47,813 nucleotides of DNA from a virus, in IMG/VR virus record IMGVR_UViG_3300027743_000010, positions 1 through 47,813 of that record, one strand, 5' to 3'. This document shows positions 16,051 through 25,181 of the stretch, in pieces. Position 1 is the stretch's first letter; every line of letters begins with the position of its first letter. A program made the translations under genes and the position numbers. The notes under the pieces are model-generated. The model ran no database searches and was not told where the DNA came from. It saw only the letters and a program-made list of their open reading frames with translations.

Positions 16051-17706
16051 CTATTGAATTTCATAAATAACAGTTGAATATAAGTTCAAAGTACCTACAA
16101 AAGGTGTATTATCAATCTTTGAACAGATAATATAACCATTGCCCCAAGCTAATGAAGTTCGTAACCAAAGATTAATTACACCACTATTATCAGTAGAAAA
16201 TCCTGGATGCGAATTTCCATCTGGTTCTTTAGCTGCCAAAAATGGTGGAAGCATATGTACTAAAGTTGCTCCAGCTGTAACTGTACCACCTATTACAAAT
16301 GACCATATACAAGTTTTACCTATCAATGTATAATGATTTATAGGTACACTAACTGCTGTAGTTGACCAAGGTCCATTATTACAATTAAAATTAGCTGCAT
16401 TGTATGGGATATTAATCCATTCTCCCATTGGTACTGCACGATTATGTTCATACACACCAAGACGAGAAAGAAGAGCATTAGCCCATATATTAGATTCTAC
16501 ATATAATCCTGTATTTGAATATAATCCATAACTACCATGACTAGCCAAATACCAACTACCCTGCTGAGTCCAACTAGTATCAAATCTACCGGGATAAACA
16601 GGTCCATTAGTTAATATATCACCAGCTACAGTTATTCTTGGTCCAACAGCTAAACTACCGTTAATAGTTTGATTTAGGGTAAAGGTATTAGTTTGATTTT
16701 TAAATGCAGCATCATTATTAATAATAGCAATATCTTGGGTATTTTTAGTTATATTTGTATCAATAGTAGATAATTTAGTAGGTAATCCATTTACTTGATT
16801 TTGTGCTAATAACAATACGTCATTACCACCTAATTCATGGGTTGTATGATGTGGTACTGCATTACTACTACCCGGATCTCCTTTATCTCCCTTTGGCCCC
16901 TGTGCTCCAGTATCACCTTTCGGCCCCTGTGGCCCCATAACTCCCTGCATACCTTGTGGGCCAACTGGGCCTACATCACCTGTATCACCTTTTGGCCCTT
17001 GTGCTCCAGTTGGCCCTGTTGGCCCTATTTCACCTTGTGGGCCTTGTATAGAAGGTATAAATTCTGTAGCCTTAACTACTCCAGTACCGGGATCAACAGA
17101 ATGATCTACACCTACAGTAATTCCACCAGATGGGTGAATCTTAACATGATCTTCTAGAACAGGTGAAAGTCCAGTCTTAAATTGTAATGACTCGGATTCA
17201 ATGATTAATGGTTGATAAGTTTGTACTTCATAGTTACCACATGCAATTCGACCTAATTCCAAATCTTCATCATGTCGTAATGACAGACCAGATTGATAAT
17301 TAGATGACATTAACATCCGACTACCAGTTGGATCGCCAATTAACTGATTAATTTTATCTAATTGTGCTTGTGAAACAGGAGTAATTGTTCCAGTTACAAA
17401 CAAGTCACCATCTACCGTTTGATCTCCTTCAAATATATTTGGTTGAGTGATCCATGCAGCGGCTGGAATTTCATCAACTCCACCTGGCTCATGTGTAGAC
17501 GCGTGTGGTGTTAATGCACCTCCACCGCCACCAGTTGATGCAAATAATTCCCAACCAGTTCCATTACTTCTCTCTAAAAAGCCAGTATCGGTAGAATAGT
17601 ACAAAGTTCCAGACAATACATTAGCTGCATTAGGCTTATTGACAGCCAAGCCAACCCGATGAATGAATTCAGTTTTTCTGTAATCTTGTGGCGGATTTAA
17701 GCTCAT
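16051..17706 (-). CDS. Tail fibre with collagen-like shaft
   Basis: A 551-residue fibre. Order: an attachment module with [19 protein letters not shown] (about 33-53), a Gly linker, a HASTHEPGG segment, a beta region, a collagen-like Gly-X-Y run of 19 triplets (about 222-279, many GPQ, GPK and GDT), a second (TTHELGGND) segment, a helical shaft and a C-terminal receptor-type domain. Start ATG 17706 overlaps the stop of the upstream gene (ATGA); a longer frame to 17733 has no support. The collagen run should form a triple helix, so the fibre is a trimer. Host recognition is the likely role. Confidence 0.75.
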   Translation of the reverse strand: MSLNPPQDYRKTEFIHRVGLAVNKPNAANVLSGTLYYSTDTGFLERSNGTGWELFASTGGGGGALTPHASTHEPGGVDEIPAAAWITQPNIFEGDQTVDGDLFVTGTITPVSQAQLDKINQLIGDPTGSRMLMSSNYQSGLSLRHDEDLELGRIACGNYEVQTYQPLIIESESLQFKTGLSPVLEDHVKIHPSGGITVGVDHSVDPGTGVVKATEFIPSIQGPQGEIGPTGPTGAQGPKGDTGDVGPVGPQGMQGVMGPQGPKGDTGAQGPKGDKGDPGSSNAVPHHTTHELGGNDVLLLAQNQVNGLPTKLSTIDTNITKNTQDIAIINNDAAFKNQTNTFTLNQTINGSLAVGPRITVAGDILTNGPVYPGRFDTSWTQQGSWYLASHGSYGLYSNTGLYVESNIWANALLSRLGVYEHNRAVPMGEWINIPYNAANFNCNNGPWSTTAVSVPINHYTLIGKTCIWSFVIGGTVTAGATLVHMLPPFLAAKEPDGNSHPGFSTDNSGVINLWLRTSLAWGNGYIICSKIDNTPFVGTLNLYSTVIYEIQ

Positions 17707-18032
17707 GGTGTAGGCACAAATACTGCGATACATTCACCGTTTGCGAATATCAGGTTAGTTTCATCTAAATCACCGTCAGTTAATGGAGTCCAATATCCTA
17801 ATCCAACAATTTCATCAGGTGTCAACTCATCAACTGGTTCAGGAACACCGATTTCATCTAATTCATCATCTAATTGATCTAATCTATCTACAGTAATCCC
17901 CTGAAACTGAGTTAGTCGTTCAATTAGGATTTGGACAGTCTGATAGAGTGCATTATCAGTCTGTTTAGACTGACTTAGTATACCCTTTAAATCAGCAAAT
18001 TGAGGTTGCTTCTTAGGAGGTCGATATGCCAT
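17703..18032 (-). CDS. Small coiled-coil tail protein
   Basis: A 109-residue protein: basic N-terminus ([12 protein letters not shown]), a helix from about 14 to 60 ([20 protein letters not shown]) and an acidic C-terminal half. Its stop overlaps the start of the collagen-like fibre gene, suggesting a fibre-base or chaperone relation. No family is recognised. Confidence 0.5.
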   Translation of the reverse strand: MAYRPPKKQPQFADLKGILSQSKQTDNALYQTVQILIERLTQFQGITVDRLDQLDDELDEIGVPEPVDELTPDEIVGLGYWTPLTDGDLDETNLIFANGECIAVFVPTP

Positions 18033-18344
18033 CTAGCTACCCGGATATGAAGTAAATACTTCCTTCGTGTAGATAACGATTCGATTAATCCGAAAGTGTT
18101 CATCCAATTGAGTCGTACCAATTGTAAATGATGCGCGCTGTTCCATGAAATTCACTAATCGAGTTGGAATGATTCGATTCTGCAGATTCATTTGAAATGG
18201 AACTAATGTTTTACTTCTCACATCATCCAATGAATGAACTGACATCTTTAATTCTCCAGTTCCATTGACTCGAATGCGAATCGCAGCGAAATGTGATACA
18301 TTCTCGCCTAAACTAGCTTCACTGATTGCCGCGCCTTTACCCAT
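18033..18344 (-). CDS. Beta-rich small virion protein
   Basis: A 103-residue protein with regular strands (HFAAIRIRVNGTGELKMSVH, then RASFTIGTT) and an adjoining stop-to-start junction (18032/18033) with the next gene. Likely a tail or fibre accessory protein. No conserved motif is recognised. Confidence 0.5.
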   Translation of the reverse strand: MGKGAAISEASLGENVSHFAAIRIRVNGTGELKMSVHSLDDVRSKTLVPFQMNLQNRIIPTRLVNFMEQRASFTIGTTQLDEHFRINRIVIYTKEVFTSYPGS

Positions 18345-18345
18345 G

Positions 18346-19818
18346 TTATTCTCCGATTAAAGCAGTCTTAATCGTAGGATTAGGAATCTTCTTTTCTGCG
18401 GGATAATATGTATCATGTGCCTTAGCTGGATTAATAAAATATATTCCACCAAATTCTGCTGGTAATGGTTCAGGATCAGGCCCGCCACCGTATGGAGGCA
18501 AGGCAGGTGGAAAGATAATAAATGGACATGATTCAGGTACACCAAATAGAAATGTGGGTTCTGTCTCTGAAGCAAATCCATTACTACTAGAAGTAGTATC
18601 TAAAGTAAATTCATGTAATCTAACACCATCACTTATTCTGAATTCAATTAATTGTGATTCAAATAAATCATTATATGTCCACATCCAAAATGTAGTATAA
18701 TCTACTCCATACGTAATTCGATTAATATCTTCAAAATCTGCAAAATACGTCCTAATTACTGTACCAGTTGGACTGTATAGGATAGCTTTAGCACGTCTAT
18801 CTGGATTATCATTAGTAGCAGTATACATAGTTATGATATTATCACCTGGTAATACTAGAAATTCATTTCCATAAAATCCTTCTCCATAATAATATGTCCA
18901 ATTTCCAGTAATATCAAATAACTCGTAAGGAATATAATATGCATCTAGTACTGAAGTCGATTTATGGAATTTACTTATTCCTTCACCTACTTGTATATAA
19001 ATAATATCATTATCTACAATCGATGGAGTAATAAAAGTGATAGTACCCGAAGTTGGTACAGTCCAAGTAATTGATCCAATTGTACCAGTTGTAGAAACTG
19101 TAGTTATCTTTCCTGAACCTTCAATATAGAATGTATCTATACGATTTGAACTGATAGGCGAGCGTAATCTATTTCTAAACGACCATGTTAAAGAGGTAAT
19201 TTCTAATATATTTTCATCATATAACCATAATTTAGTATGGTCGGGATAACCTTCTGACCATAATGATATTCCATTTGTTAATACCGCAGCAGATTCACCA
19301 TGTGGAATAAATGAACGAAGTTGAGTTGGAGTTCCATTTGGATGTAATAGAGTTGCTGGATATCCAGATATATCATTACTAATTAATGGTGCTCCCGCTG
19401 GTAATGCAGTATTCGGAGTAAGTTGAAATTTGATAGTAATTGGTTGATCTGGTATATATTCAACTCCAATATAGCCATTTTCTATCGATATATAAATTAT
19501 TCCTGTACTAGGAACTGCAATTGATTCTTCAAGAAAAAACTCAACTATATTTGTTGCCGTACCATCTTGTAATATACCTGTTGTAGGATCGGCAGGTAAT
19601 TCTTTATAGAATTTAATTTTAGGTCTATAAAGAAAAAATGGAGATGTTGTAATACCTTCAACCCATGCGCCAATTCCAAATTGACCACTTAATGTGAATT
19701 TAAACCATACTTTCTGAGGATTAGCCAATCCAGATAAATCTATAGTATCATTAAAGGGCATTAATCCAGTAAGATCAAATGCTGCTGCTGGACTAGTATT
19801 CGTCGGAGGAATTGGCAT
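18346..19818 (-). CDS. Large tail protein, beta-propeller-like
   Basis: A 490-residue protein with an N-terminal beta domain (residues 1-135, containing VWFKFTLSGQFGIGAWV, a CBM-like strand pattern) and then 250 residues of four-stranded blocks with aromatic ends (LWLYDENILEITSLTWSF and similar), as in beta-propeller proteins. The C-terminus is Pro-rich. It follows the nozzle-like gene, so a tail hub or adhesin role is likely. The PKD-like N-terminal domain may bind polysaccharide. Confidence 0.5.
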   Translation of the reverse strand: MPIPPTNTSPAAAFDLTGLMPFNDTIDLSGLANPQKVWFKFTLSGQFGIGAWVEGITTSPFFLYRPKIKFYKELPADPTTGILQDGTATNIVEFFLEESIAVPSTGIIYISIENGYIGVEYIPDQPITIKFQLTPNTALPAGAPLISNDISGYPATLLHPNGTPTQLRSFIPHGESAAVLTNGISLWSEGYPDHTKLWLYDENILEITSLTWSFRNRLRSPISSNRIDTFYIEGSGKITTVSTTGTIGSITWTVPTSGTITFITPSIVDNDIIYIQVGEGISKFHKSTSVLDAYYIPYELFDITGNWTYYYGEGFYGNEFLVLPGDNIITMYTATNDNPDRRAKAILYSPTGTVIRTYFADFEDINRITYGVDYTTFWMWTYNDLFESQLIEFRISDGVRLHEFTLDTTSSSNGFASETEPTFLFGVPESCPFIIFPPALPPYGGGPDPEPLPAEFGGIYFINPAKAHDTYYPAEKKIPNPTIKTALIGE

Positions 19819-20075
19819 TATCGTTTAACCGGAGAAAACGGATCCTTTTTAATTGCAGCGTTCACAGTTGCATTTAGTCGAATAAATGGATGGAATATTT
19901 CAGCATGATTATTTTCACTAAATACTATTGGAATAGACACATCAAATGTTTCAGTATTAGATTGTTCTGCTCCAACAGGAATTGCTACATACAGAACACA
20001 AGGAAATTGTTGTACTTCATACACTATTCCTGCTTCAAGTACACCCGATCCCCTTTTCGGAAGTAAAACACTCAT
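19818..20075 (-). CDS. Small tail-associated protein
   Basis: An 85-residue beta-rich protein that begins within the stop region of the nozzle-like gene and ends at the start of the next gene, so the three are coupled. The sequence VLYVAIPVGAEQSNTETFDV suggests a single small sandwich. No family is recognised. Confidence 0.5.
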   Translation of the reverse strand: MSVLLPKRGSGVLEAGIVYEVQQFPCVLYVAIPVGAEQSNTETFDVSIPIVFSENNHAEIFHPFIRLNATVNAAIKKDPFSPVKR

Positions 20076-21637
20076 ATACCCTCAAATACTCCAAGAATCA
20101 CTTTATTAGTCTCAATTAGACAACAGCATGTAACTTTCGCATCAAATAGCCATTTAGCCCATCGAATGTTCTTAGCATCCATTCCATTTCCGTAATCGGC
20201 ATGAAGCATAATATGTTGATTTGGTGGTGGAAGTGTCATCCACACTTTTTTCGATAAACTATCATTGACGATTTGAATGTAATGGAAATTGTTTCGATCC
20301 ATTCCCATCCAGGTATCTTCGATTTTGAATGACATTTCAGGCCGCGCATACGTGCCATTGAATATCATCAATCCAGACCAATCAGCGATGAGGAGGAAGT
20401 CAACATTAACTCCACCTGAATCAAGAACTGTAGCAACACCATGAACAGGAGCACCAACACCTTGGTCGATAACTTCTTCCTGCCATGATGATGGTTCTTC
20501 TTGATTGTCTGAGTATCCGATTGTTCTGCTCTTCTTAAACGCATACAGAATATCTCGAAATTCCTGTACATTCGTTACAGGATTACCATCTAGAGGTACA
20601 ATGATAACTCCTTCAATCTTACTAATAGCTTCAGGTTCACCGGGCCAACTAACACGCACCAATGATCTGTTATCAGTCACTCCGGGCGGTAAATCAGCTA
20701 ATGTCTCAGTAGTTCCATATTCTCCACCGATACACAATCTGCTGTGATAGGTGGTAAGACATACACCTGATGGAATTTCACTGAAATTATCGATTAAATG
20801 ACTAGCATCACTGAGTAGATCGATATCGAAGTATTCGACTACTTTCGTGGTGTCAGTGTTGTTATCAATATTCCCTTCTGGAATAAAGAAGAATTGATAT
20901 CCGTCTTGATCTCCACTGTATTCGGGGATCCACTTAGTCGAAACGAGGTGTCGTTTCTTAACATAAGCATTTGGAGATACAGGTATGTTACTGACGAGGA
21001 TTTTATGCTCACCATCAAATTCCAATGAACCGAATACTTCAGGCCCAAGTGCTGTCAAGTAACCAGTATCAGTCTCATAGACTACAGCTATGATATGAAA
21101 TCCAAAATCAGTTCTACCTGCTACATCGTGCGCGACTGTTAATGGCCCACCAGTAGGAGGAGGCCCACCAGCTTTCCTAGCAGCAGTTCCATCACCTTTG
21201 TAGACGTATAAGAACTCATTTTGAATTCCTAGCTGATAATTTACACCTTGAGAATTAGTATACGTTTTAAAGGGTGTAATGAATGCACGTCCAGCTATAG
21301 CTACGAATGCAAAATCAGTCATTGCCGCAATAGTCAGAATCGGCCCATGTGTAATCGATGGCCCAATGCAATGATAAATTTTACCACCTTCAACTAATAC
21401 AAGTAATGATTGACCAGTCTGCATCACATAGTCATATACTCTCAATACTTTCTGTCCTAGTGGTGTACCAGTCTGATATTTATCTATAGGATCACGAGTC
21501 TCAAATCCCGAATTAAAGTATTGAATGTTATCAGCTTGAATGAAGTGATCAGACGGAGCAGATTCATCATCTCCACGATCCCACAATCCATTAAAGTCTT
21601 CAATTACAATTGGTTCGTGATCTCGTACTCCGGGCAT
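20072..21637 (-). CDS. Tail nozzle / stopper-like protein
   Basis: A 521-residue protein that starts with an acidic segment (EPIVIEDFNGLWDRGDDES) followed by DHFIQADNIQYFNSGFETRDP, a pattern I associate with the podovirus tail-tube-B or stabilisation proteins (T7 gp12, P22 gp10 types). The long beta-rich body with aromatic blade ends would form a propeller. It lies directly after the head-tail adaptor gene, the usual place for the nozzle. Its start overlaps that gene by one base. Confidence 0.6.
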   Translation of the reverse strand: MPGVRDHEPIVIEDFNGLWDRGDDESAPSDHFIQADNIQYFNSGFETRDPIDKYQTGTPLGQKVLRVYDYVMQTGQSLLVLVEGGKIYHCIGPSITHGPILTIAAMTDFAFVAIAGRAFITPFKTYTNSQGVNYQLGIQNEFLYVYKGDGTAARKAGGPPPTGGPLTVAHDVAGRTDFGFHIIAVVYETDTGYLTALGPEVFGSLEFDGEHKILVSNIPVSPNAYVKKRHLVSTKWIPEYSGDQDGYQFFFIPEGNIDNNTDTTKVVEYFDIDLLSDASHLIDNFSEIPSGVCLTTYHSRLCIGGEYGTTETLADLPPGVTDNRSLVRVSWPGEPEAISKIEGVIIVPLDGNPVTNVQEFRDILYAFKKSRTIGYSDNQEEPSSWQEEVIDQGVGAPVHGVATVLDSGGVNVDFLLIADWSGLMIFNGTYARPEMSFKIEDTWMGMDRNNFHYIQIVNDSLSKKVWMTLPPPNQHIMLHADYGNGMDAKNIRWAKWLFDAKVTCCCLIETNKVILGVFEGI

Positions 21638-22338
21638 TAGAAGCCTCCACGAGCCTTATAGGATGCTCTAAAGGGTCGATGACGAGTAGACATTTGCTGT
21701 CTACCCTTATTATCGATACTAGCCATTCGTTCAACTGCTAGTTCGGCTTCACCATTCAATAATTGTGCTCTACTCTCATTTTCTCCAATGAATTGAGACA
21801 ATAAAGCAGCAGTTTTATAACTCAAGTAACTACGTGCATTAATAGTTCCAATTATTGAATTTTCATCAGTTGCCTGTGCAATAGCTTGACCTACATACCT
21901 TAATTCAATCTCACGCGCGCCAAACGCACCAGCCGGATTGAATTTAATGATTTGATTCTCCCAAACCCAATACATCAGTGAATTAGCTCTAGGAAACTCT
22001 GATACGAATTCTCTACGAGCCATTCGAATATACGAATCATTACTCCCTGCCATCCTTTCACCGATTTCCTGTATTTCCACCAAATCTGATGGATAGTGTG
22101 GTAAATCTGCATGTTCAAAAGGAGTTAATTTAGTTGTACCGGCAGGAACAGTTATGGCGACTGACGTTTGATTGGTTGGGGAAGCATTTGATTCCTCCAA
22201 TAATTCAACCAACTCATCAATCGCCATATTCAAGTATGCGAGTTGTGCTGCATAAGTGTAATCAGTTTTGGCAGGGTCATTCATTAGAGCTGCTGCCCTA
22301 TCCATCACCTCACCTGCCGTTAATGATGTTGTGCTCAT
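21637..22338 (-). CDS. Head-tail adaptor protein
   Basis: A 233-residue mostly helical protein with LAYLNMAIDELVELLEESN (33-51), a beta insertion with VEIQEIGER, and SYLSYKTAALLSQFIGENESRAQLL near the C-terminus, ending in RASYKARGGF. This is the pattern of podovirus gatekeeper or adaptor proteins (T7 gp11, P22 gp4 like) that sit under the portal. Position between capsid genes and the nozzle-like gene agrees. Confidence 0.6.
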   Translation of the reverse strand: MSTTSLTAGEVMDRAAALMNDPAKTDYTYAAQLAYLNMAIDELVELLEESNASPTNQTSVAITVPAGTTKLTPFEHADLPHYPSDLVEIQEIGERMAGSNDSYIRMARREFVSEFPRANSLMYWVWENQIIKFNPAGAFGAREIELRYVGQAIAQATDENSIIGTINARSYLSYKTAALLSQFIGENESRAQLLNGEAELAVERMASIDNKGRQQMSTRHRPFRASYKARGGF

Positions 22339-22339
22339 G

Positions 22340-22591
22340 TTATAGTGCCCTAAAGTGATTCAATTTCTGCCAGTAGACATGCGTAGTAGGAATATCAGAT
22401 TCCATGCTACGATAGTCTCTAACAATTTCCACAAGTTCCTTCAGAAGCTGTTCTTTTTCATCTTTACGTTTACTTGCGTCCTTGGTGAACGGATCCTTGA
22501 CCTGTACCTGATACGGCCCCTGTGTTCGCTCCAACTTTTCCTTCAGTGTTGGCAGCTTTGGTGGTTCCATCGGTGGCTTGCTTTCCATCAT
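22340..22591 (-). CDS. Small charged protein, overlaps upstream gene
   Basis: An 83-residue Lys/Glu/Pro-rich protein. AGGAGG (22601-22606) sits nine bases before the ATG at 22591, the best ribosome site of the region, so I accept it although its first 122 bases lie inside the neighbouring gene in another frame. Residues 15-60 look helical and charged (KLPTLKEKLERTQ, then EKEQLLKELVEIVRDYR). Unknown function. Confidence 0.55.
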   Translation of the reverse strand: MMESKPPMEPPKLPTLKEKLERTQGPYQVQVKDPFTKDASKRKDEKEQLLKELVEIVRDYRSMESDIPTTHVYWQKLNHFRAL

Positions 22592-22928
22592 GATCTCTAG
22601 CCTCCTGAACTTTCTTATCGTGTTGATCGATTAGTTCTTTAACTTTAGCCTGTACTTCTTTAGACTTAGCTTCATGCTCTCTCTTGAGATCTTCTTCTTT
22701 GTCAAATTCTTTCTTAGACTTAACGACTACAACATATTCTTCACCATCACTAGTAAATTCAAATGCAGTCATGGGAACCATGTCATAGGTGCCATAGTTA
22801 CCGTCGCGTGTGACTACACTAAGTGTCTTCTTCTTGAAATTGAATCCAATTTCATTTACATCCGTCTCGAAGAGTTTAGTTCTTCGACCCGGCCCGGTAT
22901 ATCCTTCGATTGCATATACACTACCCAT
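22470..22928 (-). CDS. Virion-region protein with coiled coil and Gly/Thr tail
   Basis: A 152-residue protein: a folded beta N-terminus (1-65), a charged coiled coil (70-115, KKEFDKEEDLKREHEAKSKE) and a low-complexity Gly/Thr/Ala tail. AAGGAG precedes ATG 22928. The tail is encoded by the segment shared with the next gene. Function is unknown; the neighbours are head and connector genes. Confidence 0.55.
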   Translation of the reverse strand: MGSVYAIEGYTGPGRRTKLFETDVNEIGFNFKKKTLSVVTRDGNYGTYDMVPMTAFEFTSDGEEYVVVVKSKKEFDKEEDLKREHEAKSKEVQAKVKELIDQHDKKVQEARDHDGKQATDGTTKAANTEGKVGANTGAVSGTGQGSVHQGRK

Positions 22929-22940
22929 TGTTCTGTCTCC

Positions 22941-23633
22941 TTACTGAGCGAATGTAATTCCGAGCTGCTTTGCCAGAGCTGGATCAGCTATAGCTTTACA
23001 AGTCTGGCAAATTGGGAATTGCCCATTACGTAGTGACCCACATGCGACACATCGAACTAATGCAGCAGTTTGAAGGTCGCCAAGCCACGGTTTATTCTCA
23101 ATATTCAATTCTTTACATGCAAGACGCGCATCATCGTTGATTGCGAGTGGATTTCCATTAGTTCGTGCCCAAAGAATATCAGCAATACGAACTAATTCCA
23201 TATACCATGCTTTTTGCTGTGCTTTCGCCTTAATTAGCATGTTTGTATGGTCTTTTTTCAGTTTTTCAACGGTATATTCGCCTGGAACATAAAATAATCC
23301 CGGCATTCTATCCGCCATATCACATGCAAGTAGCCCATTACAGTAATCAGCTACAATTGAATCGGCAACTTGTACTGAACTGACTGGAATTTCAAGTAAT
23401 GGTTGATCCTGATCGATTTCACGCCACCAACTACTAGATCCGACGACAAGTACAGCCGGATTTTCAAATGTTCCGGGCTTAATTTCAAATACTCCCGGCT
23501 GAATCGTAATCTTAGTCTCAAGAATAGGCTTCGGTAGTATGCTAACTACAGTAGCCTTATCCATTGGATTGATAGGCGCGCGTATAATTCGACGATGTGG
23601 TGATTCTAAGCCGGGAAAATTACCTACTTGCAT
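22941..23633 (-). CDS. Protein with C-terminal zinc ribbon
   Basis: A 230-residue protein. The N-terminal half is beta-rich; about 120-165 is helical and basic; the C-terminus holds CVACGSLRNGQFPICQTC (about 195-212), a zinc ribbon. ATG 23633 overlaps the upstream stop as TGATG; GTG at 23636 is possible. Zinc ribbons at the end of a head-region protein are unusual and may mediate assembly or DNA contact. No family is recognised. Confidence 0.55.
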   Translation of the reverse strand: MQVGNFPGLESPHRRIIRAPINPMDKATVVSILPKPILETKITIQPGVFEIKPGTFENPAVLVVGSSSWWREIDQDQPLLEIPVSSVQVADSIVADYCNGLLACDMADRMPGLFYVPGEYTVEKLKKDHTNMLIKAKAQQKAWYMELVRIADILWARTNGNPLAINDDARLACKELNIENKPWLGDLQTAALVRCVACGSLRNGQFPICQTCKAIADPALAKQLGITFAQ

Positions 23634-23851
23634 CACTCTGCTCCTACTTCTTCATAAACAGCTTCAAATTCATCTTTAGGCATAACATCAAGATCGCCAG
23701 CATCATCGACAACCAAATAATCTCCAGCTTCACCTGTAAGAGATTTCTTCGGAGCCTCGTTCTTGATGATAAATTTCACATCAATTTGCTTTGCAAGCAG
23801 ATTATTCTTCTTACGGTAACTTTTAAATGTCGTTAGTTCTCCTACTAACAT
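23633..23851 (-). CDS. Small virion-region protein
   Basis: A 72-residue protein starting at ATG 23851, where AAAGGTGA lies just upstream; a longer frame to 23905 runs into the preceding gene and has no ribosome site. It has a basic N-terminal part (FKSYRKKNNLLAKQ) and an acidic C-terminal part (DDAGDLDVMPKDEFEAVYEE). Unknown function. Confidence 0.55.
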   Translation of the reverse strand: MLVGELTTFKSYRKKNNLLAKQIDVKFIIKNEAPKKSLTGEAGDYLVVDDAGDLDVMPKDEFEAVYEEVGAE

Positions 23852-23852
23852 A

Positions 23853-24386
23853 TCATTCACCTTTTTCGTAGGTTTGTGGGACGACGATTGCCTGTTTGTA
23901 TGCAAGTGCGTCTCCTGTTTCCGATTCGTTACCGAATAATTCCTGTTGCAACTTATCGATTCTCAGCTCTTTAGCTTCCGGTGACGTATCTTCGATGTAT
24001 TTACGTAGACTCTTCTTACCTAGTGCCGCGTATAGAATGTCTACAACGACTTTTGTAGCAGTCCATATGGGTGGAAGTGCATTATTTTGCGCATCCCTAT
24101 ACGTCCATATGGGTTCATAACTTTGTTTTGCACCTGCTAGTTCCTGCATTTGTATCTCAGGAACTGCAACTAATCGTTCTAACACATAAAAATGCGGAAG
24201 ATATGGATATTTTCTAACTTCACGAACCTCGGGATGTAGTAAATACACCCCGAGATCCGTGACTGGAACCAATCGTTTCTCAAATTGATCATCAGACCAT
24301 ACTATGCGGAATAACGGGAGGTTATTAGATGTATCTACCCCATAGTGGTCTATGAGCCGTTCATTCAATACTTCGATTGATTCCAT
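23853..24386 (-). CDS. Hypothetical protein of head region
   Basis: A 177-residue mixed alpha/beta protein (LFRIVWSDDQFEKRLVPVT, PYLPHFYVLERLV, then a helical C-terminus SLRKYIEDTSPEAKELR). It lies between head-surface genes and small connector-region genes. No motif is recognised. Similar genes in this position are common in soil phage genomes (recollection, not tested). Confidence 0.5.
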   Translation of the reverse strand: MESIEVLNERLIDHYGVDTSNNLPLFRIVWSDDQFEKRLVPVTDLGVYLLHPEVREVRKYPYLPHFYVLERLVAVPEIQMQELAGAKQSYEPIWTYRDAQNNALPPIWTATKVVVDILYAALGKKSLRKYIEDTSPEAKELRIDKLQQELFGNESETGDALAYKQAIVVPQTYEKGE

Positions 24387-24393
24387 TATCTAC

Positions 24394-24540
24394 CTACTTC
24401 TTCGGGCCTGAAGGTGTATCAGTACCCTGACCAGTTTTAGTACCACCTTTATCGGTACCAGCACCAGTTTTATCGGGAGTTCCTCCGCCCTTACCGCCGG
24501 GATTATCTTTCTCGCCTGAGGTCGGATTGTTCTCTGACAT
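24394..24540 (-). CDS. Gly/Lys/Thr-rich 48-residue protein
   Basis: A short low-complexity frame, rich in Gly, Thr, Lys and Asp, with a repeated (T)DK(T/G)G(A/T)... pattern such as KTGAGTDKGGTKTGQGTDTP. It fills the gap between two genes almost exactly: three bases after the upstream stop, seven bases before the next start. It should be disordered. It may be a head-surface or linker peptide. Support is context and start placement only. Confidence 0.45.
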   Translation of the reverse strand: MSENNPTSGEKDNPGGKGGGTPDKTGAGTDKGGTKTGQGTDTPSGPKK

Positions 24541-24543
24541 TGT

Positions 24544-24834
24544 TTATACTCCTGAGTTAATGAGCCATTTGCCCAGTGTGCGCACATATACCATGAACAC
24601 AGCACGATTCTGTGCCATAGCAATACCTACGTTGATGTTACCACTCGTACCGAGAGTTACTGCACCATCTACCGGAACTAAAATCAGGAACTGTGATACA
24701 GCAGATCCCAATCCCGGAATGATGGTATTAATTTGTGTACTTCCAGTGACTTTAACGATATCAGTTTTAGCTGTTATCGAAGCCGCGGAAGCTGTAGTTG
24801 CCTCTGTGAGTTTTGATACACTACCAGGAATCAT
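24544..24834 (-). CDS. Head-surface protein, paralogue of neighbour
   Basis: A 96-residue beta-rich protein with ASAASITAKTDIVKVTGSTQ (17-36) and C-terminal AVFMVYVRTLGKWLINSGV. GGAGGTAGGAC precedes its ATG. It shares overall pattern with the next upstream gene (a SAA(S/T)I start, TG...I.TI, and a strand ending near the C-terminus), so the two look like a duplication. Located after the capsid gene, it may decorate the capsid or form spike parts. Confidence 0.5.
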   Translation of the reverse strand: MIPGSVSKLTEATTASAASITAKTDIVKVTGSTQINTIIPGLGSAVSQFLILVPVDGAVTLGTSGNINVGIAMAQNRAVFMVYVRTLGKWLINSGV

Positions 24835-24863
24835 GTCCTACCTCCACCTTCTGATTCCGTTTT

Positions 24864-25172
24864 TTAGCCGACTGGAACGTACTTCTGCACATTAGGATTG
24901 TAGATCAACAACATACATTGACCTGCAACTGATGCAGTAGTAGTGAGAATATTACCACCAGTAGCTACACCCGCAGTTCCTGCGAATTGAACTGCAATCA
25001 TATGTGCAGTTGGAAGTGGCGGAGTAATAGTAGTTACCGCCACATTACCAGTCAACACATTAAGGAACGTCACCGGCGCAATAGTTGCCGCCGATGCGAT
25101 AGTAGCAGGTTTAGGCTGAGTTGGCCCCTGTACTGTACTAAGCTGTTGCCAATCTGCATCATTCAAAGGCAT
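24864..25172 (-). CDS. Head-surface / decoration protein candidate
   Basis: A 102-residue protein immediately downstream of the capsid gene. It has ATIASAATIAPVTFLNVLTG (23-42), TTITPPLPTAHMIAVQF and a final strand LLIYNPNVQKYVPVG. The strand pattern is shared with the next gene. Small beta proteins of this position often stabilise the capsid at the threefold or quasi-threefold sites. AGGAG precedes the start. Confidence 0.55.
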   Translation of the reverse strand: MPLNDADWQQLSTVQGPTQPKPATIASAATIAPVTFLNVLTGNVAVTTITPPLPTAHMIAVQFAGTAGVATGGNILTTTASVAGQCMLLIYNPNVQKYVPVG

Positions 25173-25181
25173 TGTTAACTC

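Noticed and set aside
16837-17157. Plus-strand frame rich in Trp and Cys inside the fibre gene
   Set aside because: It is the antisense of the Gly-X-Y collagen codons, which gives Trp/Cys/Pro by complement.
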